From: Symsagittifera roscoffensis
Taxonomy: Eukaryota; Xenacoelomorpha; Acoela; Convolutidae
Assembly: GCF_963678635.1 (NCBI RefSeq)
Contig: NC_087064.1
Coordinates: 28,560,189-28,624,188, forward strand
DNA: 64,000 nt
Reading direction: 5' to 3'
Both the position numbers and the translations under genes were made by a program. The notes under the pieces were generated by a model. It did not search any database and was not told the origin of the DNA. It saw nothing but the letters and a program-made list of their open reading frames with translations. How positions within the stretch are numbered: the first letter of the stretch is position 1; each line of letters starts with the position of its first letter. This document shows, piece after piece, positions 61,331 to 64,000 of the stretch.

Positions 61331-61515
61331 AACCGCTCAAGATATGAGCGGTTTGAACGGTTTTTCAACAAGATTTGAGCGGTTTGAGCGGTTTGGGCGG
61401 TTTGGGCGGTTTTTTCAAATCTTGCTTAAAAAACCGCTCAAAAACCGCTCATTTCTTGCGGTGATTTTTGAACGGTTTTTCAAGCAAGATTTCAGCGGTT
61501 TTTGAGCGGTCTTAT
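61325..61515. repeat. inverted/direct array of GAGCGGTTT motifs, array 1
   Basis: GAGCGGTTT, its variants GGGCGGTTT and GAACGGTTT, and the complement AAACCGCTC alternate more than a dozen times, with AAATCTTGC and GCAAGATTT spacers. Opposite orientations allow several nested hairpins. Confidence 0.9.
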
Positions 61516-62017
61516 AAAGAAAACCGATTAAAACCAACAAAAAGTCCAGGAAAGTAATGTGACCCGGGTTGACATCCATAAACAGAAAATGCTTATTTTA
61601 AGTTTTCCCACACCGAAAAAGCTTATCATACAATTGCATGCAGCAAATGTATGGAAAATGCTAATCATACAATTTTCATTCAATTTCAAATAATCATTGA
61701 AAAAATATTCCATCTAGTATTTTGGAGTGCTTTTGCTCAATTTAAAGGACATTGCTCATCAAAAACGAAAATTTAATTTGAAGCTAAAAAAATAGTTATC
61801 ATACATTTTGCATTTATGAAAATTGTATGATAACCAATTTTTCATAAAAGGCAAGATGTTCAGAATAATGTAAAAACTTGTTTTTAAACGAATTTAAAGT
61901 AATTAAGAGTGCTTTTGCTCAATTTAAAACACCTTGCTCATCAAAAACCAGGTTTTATCCTCAGTTTTAACTACTAGTGTAGAGTGGACTCCCGTCATTC
62001 TGGAAGCAAATCTTGCT

Positions 62018-62172
62018 TCAAATTAGGCTCAAACCCGTTCAAATCTTGCGCGGTTTTTGAGCGGTTTTTTCTAGATAAACCGTTCAAAAACCGCTCAAAC
62101 CGCTCATTTTGAAGCAAGATTTTGAGCGTAATTGTCTAAAAAAACCGCTCAAACCGCTCAAATCTTGCTACA
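62018..62172. repeat. inverted/direct array of GAGCGGTTT motifs, array 2
   Basis: The same vocabulary as array 1 (AAATCTTGC, GAGCGGTTTTT, AACCGCTCAAACCGCTCA), 500 bases downstream. The outer ends AAATCTTGCT and CAAATTAGG are repeated at both edges. Confidence 0.88.
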
Positions 62173-62349
62173 AATTAGGTGAAAAATCTCGACTCGGGAA
62201 TAAATATTGAAAAGACAGTAACAAACACGCGCGTCAAATTTCGGAGTTGAGAATTGACCGTAAAATATTACAAGACAGCTTACAAATTTTTTAATCGATG
62301 ATAAGCTTGATTGTGGTTTTCTTGGATAAAAACTATTTGAAACTCGTTT

Positions 62350-62700
62350 GAATTTTGTAGCTTCTTGTTTGGAAAACCTTGGCACTGCTTACCTGTTCAT
62401 TGTTCCATTAGCGTTGAGGGTTTCTCATCTGTTTGTTCCTGAGTTAAAGAATTCCTCTCAGTCCAAAGGTCGTGCCGTTAACTTCACTCAGTACGCTCAA
62501 GTTGTCTTCTGCGATCTCCGCAGATCAATCTTCATTCTTCAGGGTACTGATTGGTCAGTCAGTTCACCCTGTGAGTTTTCATTGTCTTTATCATTATTCC
62601 AATCTACAGGTATTTATTAAGAACCCATGTATTCTATTCACAGGTCTTTTGGATCAACAACAAAGCATCAACAGCAGCAACAACACAATTTAGATCACTT
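62350..62700 (+). other. GC-richer island with splice-like signals, product unknown
   Basis: Two overlapping open frames (62348-62620 and 62472-62693) run through sequence less AT-rich than its surroundings. CCAATCTACAG|G and CTATTCACAG|G look like acceptors. I recognise no protein. It may be exons of an unknown transcript or part of a transposon, since a SINE-like head follows at once. Confidence 0.25.
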
Positions 62701-62734
62701 TCGACTGTTCTAACAAGGTAATCAGAATATCTGA

Positions 62735-62805
62735 GGATCAATTCAAGCTGTAGAGTATCATTCTGTTTGACATTTGCAAGGTAGCAGGTTCGACACCGAC
62801 GAAAT
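62735..62805 (+). mobile_element. tRNA-like SINE head
   Basis: AAGCTGTAGAGTATCA (A-box-like) is followed by GGTTCGACACC (62787-62797), an exact GGTTCGANNCC B-box, at tRNA spacing. Confidence 0.5.
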
Positions 62806-62859
62806 GTTTCAGTTAATACTGAGTATACATTATGGGAGTGTTTTGCGTACTCAACAGTT

Positions 62860-63059
62860 AGATCTACTTAACAAATCGCCCTCCCTTTGGTATCTACTTA
62901 AGAATTGCCACCCCTATTAATAAAAGCAGTAAATTAGCACTGAGTTTTCTATTGAGAATTATAATTTTGCTGCATTCTGATTGGTCGAAAATGCGTTCTT
63001 TTAATCTACTTAACAATTGCCCCCTTTCTTAAAAGGGGGACGCAATTGTTAAGTAGATC
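62860..63059. mobile_element. MITE with GATCTACTTAACAATTG ends
   Basis: GATCTACTTAACAA near 62862 and the inverted CAATTGTTAAGTAGATC ending at 63059 bound the element. Two further copies of the end motif lie inside (about 62895 and 63004), the latter forming a tight hairpin with the right end (CCCCCTTT / AAAGGGGG). It has no coding capacity. Confidence 0.65.
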
Positions 63060-64000
63060 CCAACAATTTGCTGGTTTTAGATATTTTAATGATCAAACAT
63101 TTGAGACTTCCATTTTATACGTTACTTCCATCCTGCAGAATTGGCACAAACTGTTCCTTTCCGCTGCTGGTCCTACCCCTACATGAGTTCCTTGTTTCAG
63201 GGCCAGGTTACAGACTATGAGCCAGAAATTGCAAAAATTACTCAAGGCAAAAAACTCATAGTTAGAACACCATTTTGAACATACACTAAGAATTAACTAA
63301 AAAATACCATGCTCACCGCCACACTCAAAACCATTTGCTGAAACAACTTTTTTGTTCTCATTTTTCGACTCATGACTCCTGTCAGGTGCTTCTATTGTTT
63401 TCTTCGGATATAAATGGGCTGTACTTCTTCACATCAAGAAAAAATTTAGCTTAATCTGGACTTAAAACAGTGTACTTAGTAATTTCTTTGGCATTCTGAG
63501 AGTAGCTTTTGATAATAGCATTTCGACCTTGTCCTAAAATTCATAAAAAATGTTTGTTAAGATTCATGGAAGAGCTGGCTGGAATGGATAGAACTGAGTT
63601 CAAAGATGTCTCAGCCTTGTGAGGTAGCTAAAACAAAAACCCAGCGCTTTGCCCTCCAGCTGACTTCATTTTAGAAAACAAGCTTTCACTTGTCTCGTCT
63701 ATTTGGTTTATTGAAAGAAACTCTTTGTTAATGTTTTACCAAATTCTCATTATCAACTTAAGAGTTCTGGGTTTGTGCTTTTTGCAAATGCGGATTCAGT
63801 GGTTTTGGACCAGAAATTTGTTGGCTCATTGATTGTCGACTCATGTTTTGTCGGCTTAGTTGCTCCATCAAAAATTTTTCGTGCTGTGAACAGTTTTCAT
63901 GTGGTTGAAAGTGGCTTAAATTTATTCCTGTTTTTGTTAATTCACTGAATTTGATTTTTTTTGTTCTGATGAATTTATTAAACTATTGAAATAGAAACAA
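63060..64000. other. no supported gene
   Basis: Nothing recognisable to the window edge. Confidence 0.5.

Noticed and set aside
61325-62172. CRISPR-like repeat arrays
   Set aside because: The motifs occur in both orientations with irregular spacing and no unique spacers, in a eukaryotic context.

Overview
This window looks like nuclear DNA from an animal, probably an invertebrate. It is AT-rich and repeat-dense. The recognisable proteins are split by spliceosomal introns, and the families are animal membrane proteins: an SLC10-type sodium/solute cotransporter and a cluster of rhodopsin-like seven-transmembrane receptors. I see no operons, bacterial-type genes, rRNA or CRISPR. The species cannot be named from the sequence. 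Two of the seven splice donors I can place are GC rather than GT.

Layout. 1-12 kb is repeats: a palindromic, minisatellite-bearing element (2114-3237) and an imperfect tandem duplication (about 3173-6590 and 6593-12007) whose left copy has lost about 2.2 kb. 12-15.5 kb is AT-rich with simple repeats and one orphan exon-like stretch. The SLC10 gene lies at 15571-17231 on the minus strand; its last exon was not found. 17-24 kb holds terminal-inverted-repeat elements, including a Mutator-style MITE (about 21926-22381) and a G-rich family beginning CAGGGGCGGATCTA. 24311-29059 is the first receptor gene (minus strand, first exon missing near a 200-N gap). 30971-33944 is an almost perfect 1,487-bp tandem duplication. 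34383-37454 is a complete two-exon receptor. 42000-45813 is a tandem array of broken receptor copies. 48607-49043 is a long foldback hairpin, followed by tRNA-derived SINE-like sequences. 50221-51929 is a second complete receptor. 52-64 kb has no gene I can support and is filled with dispersed repeats, minisatellites and MITEs.

How it fits together. All receptor copies are on the minus strand and share one layout: exon 1 covers TM1 to mid TM3, then a phase-2 intron, then one large exon. They share the motifs SLSD/TLSD, TWPYG, ADFSLxILK and LNVxSY-FR. This is a lineage-specific receptor family growing and decaying by local duplication. Its ligand is unknown; a chemoreceptor role is only a guess. 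The SLC10 gene is an unrelated neighbour.
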